Assembly (NCBI GenBank): GCA_021151805.1
Contig: JAGKWN010000170.1
Span: 1 to 5,914 of the forward strand
Source of the DNA: Cytophagaceae bacterium
GTDB lineage: Bacteria; Bacteroidota; Bacteroidia; Cytophagales; Cytophagaceae
Direction: 5' to 3'
Length of the DNA: 5,914 nucleotides
Of the stretch, positions 1 to 5,914 are shown piece by piece (positions within the stretch are counted from its first letter, which is position 1; each line of letters begins with the position of its first letter). The position numbers were made by a program, and so were the translations under genes. The notes below the pieces were generated by a model, which was given only the letters and a program-made list of their open reading frames with translations, was not told where the DNA came from and searched no databases.

Positions 1-2
1 AC

Positions 3-26
3 ACTTTACACTCTAAACTTTACACT
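3..26. repeat. Short direct repeat in the leader upstream of dprA
   Basis: The 10-mer ACTTTACACT occurs at 3-12 and again at 17-26, a spacing of 14 nt, in an AT-rich non-coding leader. The window starts inside this region, so the array may continue to the left. A shorter match (ACACTTTACA, 1-10) recurs at 1258-1267 just before the second transcription unit. The second repeat copy runs into TACACTTG (21-28), one base off the Bacteroidota -7 box TAnnTTTG, but any -33 box would lie outside the window. Whether the repeat is an operator, a repeat tail or chance cannot be told from the sequence. Confidence 0.4.
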
Positions 27-91
27 TGTAAATCAGAGTAAGATCATAAAAATTTCAATTAAACATTCTTTAACACTCTTTCCTACCCGCT

Positions 92-1186
92 ATGCAGGAA
101 AAAATTTACCAGGTTGCCGTGGGCCTTATCCCTGGCGTTGGCGCAGCCACAACTAAAACGCTGATCAGTTATTGCGGCAGTGCCGAACAGATTTTTAAAA
201 CACCTAAAGGAAAACTCAAAAACATTCCCGGTATCGGCGATGTAACCGTTGAAAATATTCAGAACAAATCTGTTCTTGATGAAGCGGAAGCCATTGTAAA
301 GCGTGCAGAGAAACTCGACACACAACTTCTATTTTACACCGATGCTGATTACCCGAACCGGCTGAAACAAATCCCAGATGCTCCTACACTACTTTATTAC
401 AAAGGATCTGCGCATATAAATCCTCCCAAATCTATTGCTATTGTCGGCACACGCAAAGCAACAGAATACGGTAAATCTGTTGTTCGAAAACTGCTGGAAG
501 AGCTGACCATTTACAAACCAACTATTATCAGTGGACTTGCCTACGGCATTGACATACAGGCACACCGAGATGCACTGGAACTCGGCCTTGAAACTATTGG
601 TGTGATGGCCAACGGCACCAACATCATCTACCCTTCCGTACATAAAAACACGGCTTTCAAAATGATTGAGCAAGGTGGACTGATGAGTGAATATACGTTT
701 GACTCTGTAGCAGAACCTATGCGTTTCCCTGCACGCAATCGCATCATTGCAGGAATGGCGGATGTCACACTTGTTATTGAAGCCACACAGACAGGCGGTG
801 CATTAATTACGGCCGATATTGCCAACAGCTACAATCGAGAAGTTATGGCTGTACCGGGCAGAGTTACAGACGCCGCTTCTGAAGGATGCAACAACCTGAT
901 CAAACAAAATAAAGCACATACACTCACTTCAGCAGCAGACCTGATCGAACTGCTGAACTGGGATCTTGCTCCTTCGCAAACAACAAACAAACAGTTGATT
1001 CTAACAGACCTTGACGATGATGAGCTGGCTATTTATGCAGTTCTGACAGACAACCAGGACATACATATTGATGAATTAAGCTGGAAGTCGCAATTGGCTA
1101 TGCATAAAATCAGTTCTGTATTATTACAGATGGAATTCAAAGGGATTATAAAGGCATTGCCTGGTAAAAAGTTTTCGTTGCGTTAA
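92..1186 (+). CDS. dprA: DNA-processing protein DprA (Smf)
   Basis: DprA binds incoming single-stranded DNA during natural transformation, protects it and loads RecA; it acts in the cytoplasm. The 364 residues are a normal full length for the family. Residues about 8-57 hold two helix-hairpin-helix-like motifs (IPGVG at 13-17 and IPGIG at 45-49), an N-terminal SAM/HhH-type region. The Rossmann-like core spans about 80-290 and shows the family signatures: VGTR (118-121), SGLAYGID (147-154), IIYP (178-181), FPARNRIIAGM (212-222), a TGGAL segment (234-238) and AVPG (253-256). GCNNLIKQNKA (265-275) stands where many homologues have G-T-N-x-LI-x-x-G-A. Residues about 305-364 fit the C-terminal winged-helix domain. 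The ATG at 92 is chosen because the HhH region begins right after it; no good Shine-Dalgarno is visible, which is usual in Bacteroidota. A strong terminator follows 21 nt after the stop, so the gene ends its own unit. It is intact, with no sign of transfer. Confidence 0.97.
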   Translation: MQEKIYQVAVGLIPGVGAATTKTLISYCGSAEQIFKTPKGKLKNIPGIGDVTVENIQNKSVLDEAEAIVKRAEKLDTQLLFYTDADYPNRLKQIPDAPTLLYYKGSAHINPPKSIAIVGTRKATEYGKSVVRKLLEELTIYKPTIISGLAYGIDIQAHRDALELGLETIGVMANGTNIIYPSVHKNTAFKMIEQGGLMSEYTFDSVAEPMRFPARNRIIAGMADVTLVIEATQTGGALITADIANSYNREVMAVPGRVTDAASEGCNNLIKQNKAHTLTSAADLIELLNWDLAPSQTTNKQLILTDLDDDELAIYAVLTDNQDIHIDELSWKSQLAMHKISSVLLQMEFKGIIKALPGKKFSLR

Positions 1187-1207
1187 ACTATTTATTGAAT
1201 AGTTGAT

Positions 1208-1247
1208 AAAAGCAGTGAAGTTCACTTTGTGAACTTCACTGCTTTTT
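1208..1247 (+). terminator. Intrinsic terminator after dprA
   Basis: A perfect 18-bp inverted repeat pairs 1208-1225 with 1229-1246 across a TTT loop (1226-1228). The right arm ends in a run of five Ts (1243-1247). The left arm starts with AAAA, so the structure is nearly symmetrical and could also stop transcription from the opposite strand. It lies between the dprA stop and the next gene and should separate the two units. Confidence 0.9.
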
Positions 1248-1255
1248 CTATCTTG
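1226..1255 (+). promoter_or_regulatory. Candidate Bacteroidota promoter overlapping the terminator
   Basis: TTTG at 1226-1229 fits the -33 box of the Bacteroidota primary sigma factor. After a 19-nt spacer, TATCTTG at 1249-1255 resembles the -7 box TAnnTTTG but is one base short. The -33 box would start in the loop of the terminator hairpin. Transcription would begin about 20 nt before the ATG at 1283. Support is position plus partial match only. A promoter is expected here, because only 36 nt separate the terminator from the next start codon. Confidence 0.3.
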
Positions 1256-1266
1256 ATACACTTTAC

Positions 1267-1280
1267 AGGAATCAGGAATC
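1267..1280 (+). promoter_or_regulatory. Tandem Shine-Dalgarno-like AGGAATC repeat
   Basis: AGGAATC occurs twice in direct tandem (1267-1273 and 1274-1280). The second AGGA ends 5 nt before the ATG at 1283. This supports 1283 as the start of the J-domain gene over an in-frame GTG at 1229, which lies inside the terminator stem and would add 18 residues before the J domain. It is unusual in a window where the other two starts have no clear Shine-Dalgarno. Confidence 0.5.
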
Positions 1281-1282
1281 GT

Positions 1283-2482
1283 ATGGCGGCAAATTTCTAT
1301 GAAATTTTAGGAGTATCCAGATATGCAACAGAAGCTGAAATAAAAAAGGCATTTAAAGAGCTTGCAAAAAAATACCATCCCGACAAACATCCGGGACAGA
1401 CATTCTATGAAGAGCATTTTAAAAAGATAAACGAAGCCTATCAAACCCTTTCTGATTCTAAGAATAGAAAAGTATATGATCTGCGGTTATTCTACAACCA
1501 GGCTCCCCCACCGCACCAAAGCCAACAATCTACACGCCAGCAAACACAACAACGACCACAACAAACGTATACACAATCAGCTTACAGAAAAACTTCCGCC
1601 AATAAAAAACAGGCAGAAAAAAGTAAACTGAATAAATATTATCTGTATGTATCCATCATTGCGGTGCTATTCATTGGCGGTTGTTATTGGTTTTACAATT
1701 TCATGAATGCCTATGCGGCAAAAGATTATTTCATCCAGGGACTCAAGGAAGAATCAAATGGCAATCTAAGCCTGGCAAAATATTATTACTGGGCAGCCCT
1801 GGAAAAAGATAACGACAATCCGGAAATCAATGAAAAGGTCGGTGATATCTATTCGAAACTAGGCCGCAATAATTCGCTTGAATTATTTTATTATGATCTG
1901 GAGTTACAGAAAAAAAATATTGACCCGCATTTTGATGAAACCAGCAAAGACATGCTTATGGTGATGCAAGTGCAGGACTCGGCTGCCAACTTCCACTTCG
2001 GCAAAGCATATGACAACTATGAAGAAATTAACGACAAAAGAAGAGTTGGTTTAAAATCGGTCAAAGCATCTCTTAAAATGACTGATTATAAAACAGCACA
2101 AAAAAACCTGAATGAAGTAACAAAACTTTCCAAGCACGATGATAGTACAATTTATTATCAGGCAGAAATCAATTTTCATTTAAAAAATTACAGCGAAGCA
2201 AGAAAATATTATGCAGCTTTTGCCAGCCTGCATCCCAAATCAACAGAAGCATTAATCCGTGTTGCCCTGTGCCGGTACAATGAAGGTAGCGAAGACCTGG
2301 CAGTAGGCCAATTAAATACAGTCATTAAAAATTTTCCCGATAACGGTGAAGCATACTATTTCAAAGGTGAAATAGCACGCAGACAAAAAGATACGGTGAA
2401 AGCCTGTGATCTTTTTATGAAAGCCGATAGCCTTAATGTTCCTGTTGCTCAGGCAGCTATTTATTCTTATTGCAGTAATTAA
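1283..2482 (+). CDS. J-domain inner-membrane protein with C-terminal TPR-like repeats
   Basis: This is a 399-residue type III (class C) J protein. Residues 4-67 form a J domain beginning NFYEILGV, with the HPD tripeptide at 32-34 that stimulates DnaK ATPase, followed by the helix III segment KKINEAYQTLSD (47-58). There is no Gly/Phe region, zinc-finger region or DnaJ C-terminal domain, so it is not DnaJ itself. Residues 73-100 are a Gln/Pro/Thr-rich linker. A Lys-rich stretch (102-118) precedes one hydrophobic segment (about 119-140), giving an N-in topology by the positive-inside rule. The rest (about 145-395) is predicted helical and TPR-like, with A-x-x-Y-Y pairs such as SLAKYYYWAALEKDNDNPE and YSEARKYYAAFASLHPKSTEA, and would face the periplasm. 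The likely role is recruiting DnaK to the membrane for clients selected by the TPR part; the client is unknown. The stop lies 3 nt before the next ATG, so the two genes are almost certainly co-transcribed and probably translationally coupled. The J domain is certain; the TPR call is by repeat pattern. Confidence 0.9.
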   Translation: MAANFYEILGVSRYATEAEIKKAFKELAKKYHPDKHPGQTFYEEHFKKINEAYQTLSDSKNRKVYDLRLFYNQAPPPHQSQQSTRQQTQQRPQQTYTQSAYRKTSANKKQAEKSKLNKYYLYVSIIAVLFIGGCYWFYNFMNAYAAKDYFIQGLKEESNGNLSLAKYYYWAALEKDNDNPEINEKVGDIYSKLGRNNSLELFYYDLELQKKNIDPHFDETSKDMLMVMQVQDSAANFHFGKAYDNYEEINDKRRVGLKSVKASLKMTDYKTAQKNLNEVTKLSKHDDSTIYYQAEINFHLKNYSEARKYYAAFASLHPKSTEALIRVALCRYNEGSEDLAVGQLNTVIKNFPDNGEAYYFKGEIARRQKDTVKACDLFMKADSLNVPVAQAAIYSYCSN

Positions 2483-2485
2483 TTT

Positions 2486-5400
2486 ATGAGACTTCTATAT
2501 ATAGTTGCAGCCCTTACTTTCTGTCATGTTTCAATCGCCCAACAGAATTATTTTCCTGCCAACACATTCCGTTCACCTGACAACAAATCATACTGGAAAA
2601 ATAAACGTCCGCACGCAGACTACTGGCAGCAGGATGTACATTATACCATTGATGCTACACTCGACGATTCATTAAATACGATCACAGGAAACACCTATAA
2701 ACTGGTATACTGGAATAATTCACCCAACACATTAAATGAACTATACTTTCATTTATTTCAAAACAGTGCCCAGCCTGGTTCCTATTACGAAGACTTAAAC
2801 AAGAACAATAAAATCCCGATTAAGTATGGCAAGTATGAACAAGATGGTTTAGGAACAATTACAGAATATATTCAAGTGAATGGTCAACCTGTAAGGACAG
2901 TACTGGATAATACCATCCTGAAAGTATTTCTCAACCAGCCTTTGCAGAGTGGAGATTCTCTGGTTGTAACCATGAAGTTCACTACCTATTACGACAATGG
3001 TAGCATGCGCCGCCGGATGAAGTTTTATGAAACATTCAACACCAAACATTTCGACGGTGTATTCTGGTATCCTACGATTTGTGTGTATGATAAAAAATTC
3101 GGCTGGACAACCGACCAGGATCTGGATAAAGAATTTTACCACGACTTCGGAACATTTGACGTTGCACTAACATTCCCTCAGGAATATGTGCTGGATGCAA
3201 CCGGAGTATTGATTAATGAAAAAGAAGTTCTTCCCGATACACTTCGCGCCAGGCTTGACCTTAAAAACTTCGCAAATAAAAAATTCGGCGAGCAGCCTTC
3301 AATTATTATTCCCAAAGAAAAAGGAAAAACAAAGACCTGGATCTTCCATGCAGAGAACGTTCATAATTTTGCGTTTACAGCCGATCCCTTATACCGCATC
3401 GGAGAAACTTCCTGGAATGGTGTACGCGTGATTACACTTGCACAGGAACAAAGTGCATCAAAATGGCAGCAATCTGGTGAATATACTGCAAAAATAATTC
3501 GCACTTATTCTAAAGATTTTGGAATGTACGACTGGCCGAAAATTATTATTGCGGATGCCAAAGACGGCATGGAATACCCAATGCTTACACTCGACAATGG
3601 CACCTATCCGCAACATCAATACCTGCTCTCACATGAAGTCGGTCACATGTGGTTTTACGGCATGGTAGGCTCTAATGAAACATACCGCGCCTTTATGGAT
3701 GAAGGCTTCACACAGTTTTTAACAGTATGGTCAATGGATAAAATCCTTGGTGCCAAGCGTGATCGGATACATCCCAATAAATTTATAGATAAGCATACAG
3801 ATTCATTAGACAACCGATACGAATATTTATACTATCCTTTCCTGAATCATGTAACTGAAAATTACGACGAACCAATCAACACCCATTCCTGCGCCTTTAA
3901 CGGAGCCGTGCGTCATAGCGGCAACTACGGACTTGTATATTATAAAGCCGGCACCATGCTATATAATCTAAAGTATGTATTAGGCGATTCACTCTTTGTG
4001 GGTGCAATGAAACACTATGTTGAAGAATGGAAGTTTGCACACCCCTATCCAGAGGATTTCAGAGATGCCATTATTGAATACACAAAAGCAGACCTGAACT
4101 GGTTCTTTGATGAATGGCTTGAAACCACGAAGTATATTGACTACAAAGTAAAATCTGTAAAAAAAGTATCAGAAAAAGGTACTCCGCTCGTGTACAATAT
4201 TACCTTCGAACGATTGGGTCGCATGCAGATGCCTTTAAAATTTACCGTTACCTTTAAAGACGGTACTTCACAAAAATTCGTGATACCCAATACCTGGTTT
4301 GTTGCACCAACAAAAGACAGTGTATTATCTAAGTGGTATGGCTGGGATCTGTTAAAGCCTACCTATACTGCAGAACTCAAACCAAGCTCGGAGATACAAT
4401 CTGTTATCATCGACCCTGAGATGCTGATGGCTGATGATGACAACTCAAACAACCAGTGGGGAAAGAAAACAAACCGCACTATAGAGTTTGACCACCGTGT
4501 TCCACAACTCAAAAATTGGAAATACAGAAGAAACTACTTCAGACCGGATATCTGGTATAACGGTTTTGACGGGGTGCAGTTGGGTGTACATGCTGAAGGA
4601 AAGTATTTCAATAAATATAATTATCATATTAGTGTCTGGGGGAACACCACATTGGGGCAATATGAAAGATTTCCTACGGAGAAAAAGCCGCAATACATTG
4701 CCTTCAATGCTATTTACAACAGACAACTCAGTCATGTTTCAAGAGAACTCTTTGCAAACTCTCAACTCGCATTTAATGCCGGTGTATGGAAAGGCATTTT
4801 AGGTATTGAAAAAACATTCCGTAAGCAAGATCAACGAAATCCGAAATTCACGAAGCTTTCTGTATTTGCTAAATACCTGGTGAATGAATACAACTATCAA
4901 TCCTACCTGCTCTACCCTGGCGAATGGGGTGTGCGAACCCAATCTACACAATGGGTAAATGCTTCGCTGAATATTTCGCTGTTGCGGAATTACACATATA
5001 CAAAAGGCAGCGGTACTGCCAGCATCAGCGTTCGTGCACCATTCATTGCCAGCGATTATAATTATTCGCAGATCACCGGTGAGGCCAAAAACACCTATGC
5101 GCTTACTAAAAAGCTGGATCTTAAAACACGAGCCTTCGCTCAGCTGGGGTTAAATTCTATTCCGCTTGAAAGCTCGCTATATATGGCCGGAGCCAACCAG
5201 GAACAAATGATCGATAACAAATTCACGCGTGCCATAGGCTTTGTCCCTTATGATTGGTTGAATTACCAGGACAATACCAATCATTTCCAGCATGGTGGCG
5301 GTTTGAATCTTCGTGGGTATGCAGGCATGTATTGCTCAGAGAAAATCTCTACCACTTCCGGCGATACCATTGTTTACGCCTATAACGGACAATCTGGTGG

Positions 5401-5713
5401 TGCCATTAACCTGGAACTGGACTTCGATAAATACATCAAAATCAAAACAAAAGGTATTGTAAAGAATATCCATTTTGATATGTATGGTTTCTTTGATGCA
5501 GGTATGTTGAATTATAAAGTAGCGACAAAAAATTACTGGAGCAGCATGCGTATGGACGCCGGCTTAGGTTCTGCCATGACGATACGATTCTCTCCATATG
5601 ACATCACACCTCTTGTGATCCGTGTCGACTTCCCGTTATGGATCAATACACCGGTTGAAGGAACAAATTATGGTGACTTCAGATGGGTGCTGAGTGTAAA
5701 CAGGGCGTTTTAG
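2486..5713 (+). CDS. M1 family metallopeptidase fused to an Omp85/BamA-like outer-membrane beta-barrel
   Basis: This 1075-residue exported protein has a short signal peptide (1-18, hydrophobic core LLYIVAALTF, likely cleavage SIA-QQ). Residues about 45-245 resemble the M1 N-terminal beta domain and about 246-550 the thermolysin-like catalytic domain. GMEYPM (361-366) occupies the GAMEN substrate-binding position. HEVGH (383-387) with E406 gives the zinc set HEXXH-18-E, E384 is the general base, and Y485 in YYKAG matches the transition-state tyrosine of YxKG. All key residues are intact. Residues 552-650 look like a beta-sandwich with an acidic, Asn-rich end (DDDNSNN). Residues about 690-1075 are rich in alternating aromatic/hydrophobic beta strands and contain LRGY (942-945), FFDAG (1002-1006) and a last strand ending in Phe1075. 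These are hallmarks of the Omp85 barrel (L6 V/L-R-G-F/Y, FxDxG, C-terminal beta-signal). Typical M1 enzymes are about 600-900 residues, so the extension matches one 16-stranded barrel. No POTRA and no type IX secretion tail are seen. The peptidase call is near certain and the barrel strong; substrate and orientation of the peptidase (periplasm or surface) are unknown. No Shine-Dalgarno is visible, so coupling to the upstream gene is likely. Confidence 0.92.
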   Translation: MRLLYIVAALTFCHVSIAQQNYFPANTFRSPDNKSYWKNKRPHADYWQQDVHYTIDATLDDSLNTITGNTYKLVYWNNSPNTLNELYFHLFQNSAQPGSYYEDLNKNNKIPIKYGKYEQDGLGTITEYIQVNGQPVRTVLDNTILKVFLNQPLQSGDSLVVTMKFTTYYDNGSMRRRMKFYETFNTKHFDGVFWYPTICVYDKKFGWTTDQDLDKEFYHDFGTFDVALTFPQEYVLDATGVLINEKEVLPDTLRARLDLKNFANKKFGEQPSIIIPKEKGKTKTWIFHAENVHNFAFTADPLYRIGETSWNGVRVITLAQEQSASKWQQSGEYTAKIIRTYSKDFGMYDWPKIIIADAKDGMEYPMLTLDNGTYPQHQYLLSHEVGHMWFYGMVGSNETYRAFMDEGFTQFLTVWSMDKILGAKRDRIHPNKFIDKHTDSLDNRYEYLYYPFLNHVTENYDEPINTHSCAFNGAVRHSGNYGLVYYKAGTMLYNLKYVLGDSLFVGAMKHYVEEWKFAHPYPEDFRDAIIEYTKADLNWFFDEWLETTKYIDYKVKSVKKVSEKGTPLVYNITFERLGRMQMPLKFTVTFKDGTSQKFVIPNTWFVAPTKDSVLSKWYGWDLLKPTYTAELKPSSEIQSVIIDPEMLMADDDNSNNQWGKKTNRTIEFDHRVPQLKNWKYRRNYFRPDIWYNGFDGVQLGVHAEGKYFNKYNYHISVWGNTTLGQYERFPTEKKPQYIAFNAIYNRQLSHVSRELFANSQLAFNAGVWKGILGIEKTFRKQDQRNPKFTKLSVFAKYLVNEYNYQSYLLYPGEWGVRTQSTQWVNASLNISLLRNYTYTKGSGTASISVRAPFIASDYNYSQITGEAKNTYALTKKLDLKTRAFAQLGLNSIPLESSLYMAGANQEQMIDNKFTRAIGFVPYDWLNYQDNTNHFQHGGGLNLRGYAGMYCSEKISTTSGDTIVYAYNGQSGGAINLELDFDKYIKIKTKGIVKNIHFDMYGFFDAGMLNYKVATKNYWSSMRMDAGLGSAMTIRFSPYDITPLVIRVDFPLWINTPVEGTNYGDFRWVLSVNRAF

Positions 5714-5796
5714 AAATTTATAATCTCACCGTAAAGCCAAGTATTGTACGGAAAGATTATCAACCGTTTTACTTTTCTTAGGGCGATGCCCCTAGA
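5714..5796. other. Intergenic spacer with weak hairpins
   Basis: This 83-nt spacer lies between the metallopeptidase stop and the duplicated gene end. It contains a 5-bp hairpin TAGGG/CCCTA (5779-5783 with 5790-5794). It also contains competing short pairings CCGTA/TACGG (5729-5733 with 5747-5751) and ACGG/CCGT (5748-5751 with 5764-5767), the latter followed by a T-rich stretch. None is a convincing intrinsic terminator, so where transcription of the operon stops is not clear. On the minus strand it holds a short peptide frame resembling the end of a beta-barrel protein, described under findings. Confidence 0.45.
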
Positions 5797-5835
5797 GACT
5801 GCAGATGGGTGTTAAGTATAAATAGAGCTTTTTAT
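5797..5835 (+). pseudogene. Diverged second copy of the metallopeptidase-barrel C-terminus (gene remnant)
   Basis: These 39 nt align without gaps to 5675-5713, the last 12 codons plus stop of the preceding gene, with 31 of 39 identical. It encodes DCRWVLSINRAF against DFRWVLSVNRAF (10 of 12 residues). Of the seven differences within the codons, five are synonymous and one is the conservative Val to Ile, so the copy diverged while under coding selection. The stop TAG is replaced by TAT and the frame runs on into the tetranucleotide tract. Homology ends sharply at the GAC codon on the left and there is an in-frame TAG at 5779. This is best read as the last piece of a deleted paralogous outer-membrane protein gene. 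A recent tandem duplication of this gene would not give a mostly synonymous pattern. Confidence 0.65.
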
Positions 5836-5899
5836 ACATACATACATACATACATACATACATACATACATACATACATACATACATGCATACATACAT
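5834..5899. repeat. CATA (TACA/TATG) tetranucleotide microsatellite
   Basis: Period 4 is perfect from 5834 to 5887 (13.5 units). One A-to-G change at 5888 is followed by continued period to 5899, 16.5 units in all. Read on the plus strand it has no stop in any frame, cycling Tyr-Ile-His-Thr; on the minus strand each unit contains an ATG. Tracts this long are prone to slipped-strand mispairing, so copy number probably varies between cells or isolates. Confidence 0.97.
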
Positions 5900-5914
5900 C
5901 AGTCAGTCAATCAG
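5900..5914. repeat. CAGT-type tetranucleotide repeat, cut by the window end
   Basis: Directly after the CATA tract the sequence becomes CAGT CAGT CAAT CAG, still with period 4 but with a changed unit and shifted phase. Together with the preceding tract it makes a compound microsatellite. Its right end is outside the window, so the full length is unknown. Confidence 0.75.

Noticed and set aside
14..28. Promoter for dprA using TACACTTG (21-28) as the -7 box
   Set aside because: It has one mismatch to TAnnTTTG and no -33 box at proper spacing inside the window, so the match is too weak to annotate as a separate feature.
389..825. Minus-strand open frames inside dprA
   Set aside because: They are antisense to conserved DprA motifs, with Cys/Ser/Phe-rich composition typical of shadow frames.
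1229..1282. An in-frame GTG start at 1229 that would extend the J-domain protein by 18 residues
   Set aside because: The GTG lies in the right arm of the terminator stem. The added residues precede a J domain that normally starts within a few residues of the N-terminus, and the ATG at 1283 has a well-placed AGGA.
1501..1580. CAA/CCA-rich low-complexity stretch as a possible microsatellite
   Set aside because: It encodes the Gln/Pro/Thr-rich linker of the J-domain protein with mixed codons and no strict period, so protein composition explains it.
4445..4802. Overlapping open frames on both strands within the barrel-coding part of the metallopeptidase gene
   Set aside because: They lie wholly inside a well-supported gene, have no recognisable domain and no start signals, and are shadow frames.
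5779..5794. Intrinsic terminator of the metallopeptidase operon
   Set aside because: The stem is only 5 bp with a 6-nt loop and no following T run.
5834..5914. CRISPR array
   Set aside because: The repeat unit is 4 nt with no spacers. It is a microsatellite, and no cas-like gene is present.

Overview
The window looks like chromosomal DNA of a Bacteroidota bacterium, probably of the Cytophagales or a close relative. It is AT-rich, most genes lack a strong Shine-Dalgarno sequence, and the DprA, the J-domain/TPR protein and the outer-membrane M1 metallopeptidase are all of a style common in that phylum. A Cytophaga-like host is my best guess, from recognition and not from a search.

Layout: positions 1-91 are an upstream leader containing a small direct repeat. 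Positions 92-1186 encode DprA (Smf), the RecA-loading protein of natural transformation. A perfect 18-bp inverted repeat with a T run (1208-1247) closes that unit. A second unit on the same strand follows with only 3 nt between its genes. It comprises an inner-membrane J-domain protein with a C-terminal TPR-like region (1283-2482) and a 1075-residue exported protein (2486-5713). The region after 5713 is not ordinary spacer. It holds a second, diverged copy of the last 12 codons of the preceding gene (5797-5835), which runs directly into a 66-nt CATA tetranucleotide tract (5834-5899) and then a CAGT-type tract cut by the window end.

The main discovery candidate is the 1075-residue protein. Its N-terminal half is a complete M1 (gluzincin) peptidase with HEXXH-18-E zinc ligands. 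Its C-terminal ~385 residues look like an Omp85/BamA-type outer-membrane beta-barrel, with an LRGY motif, an FxDxG motif and a terminal aromatic strand ending in Phe. I see no POTRA domain between them. This is the architecture expected of a one-polypeptide, type Vd-like (patatin-Omp85-like) system with a metallopeptidase as the passenger. The co-transcribed J-domain/TPR membrane protein could link cytoplasmic DnaK to the envelope and help in biogenesis of the fusion, but that link is inference from gene order only.

DprA appears functionally unrelated to the downstream pair and is separated from it by the terminator.
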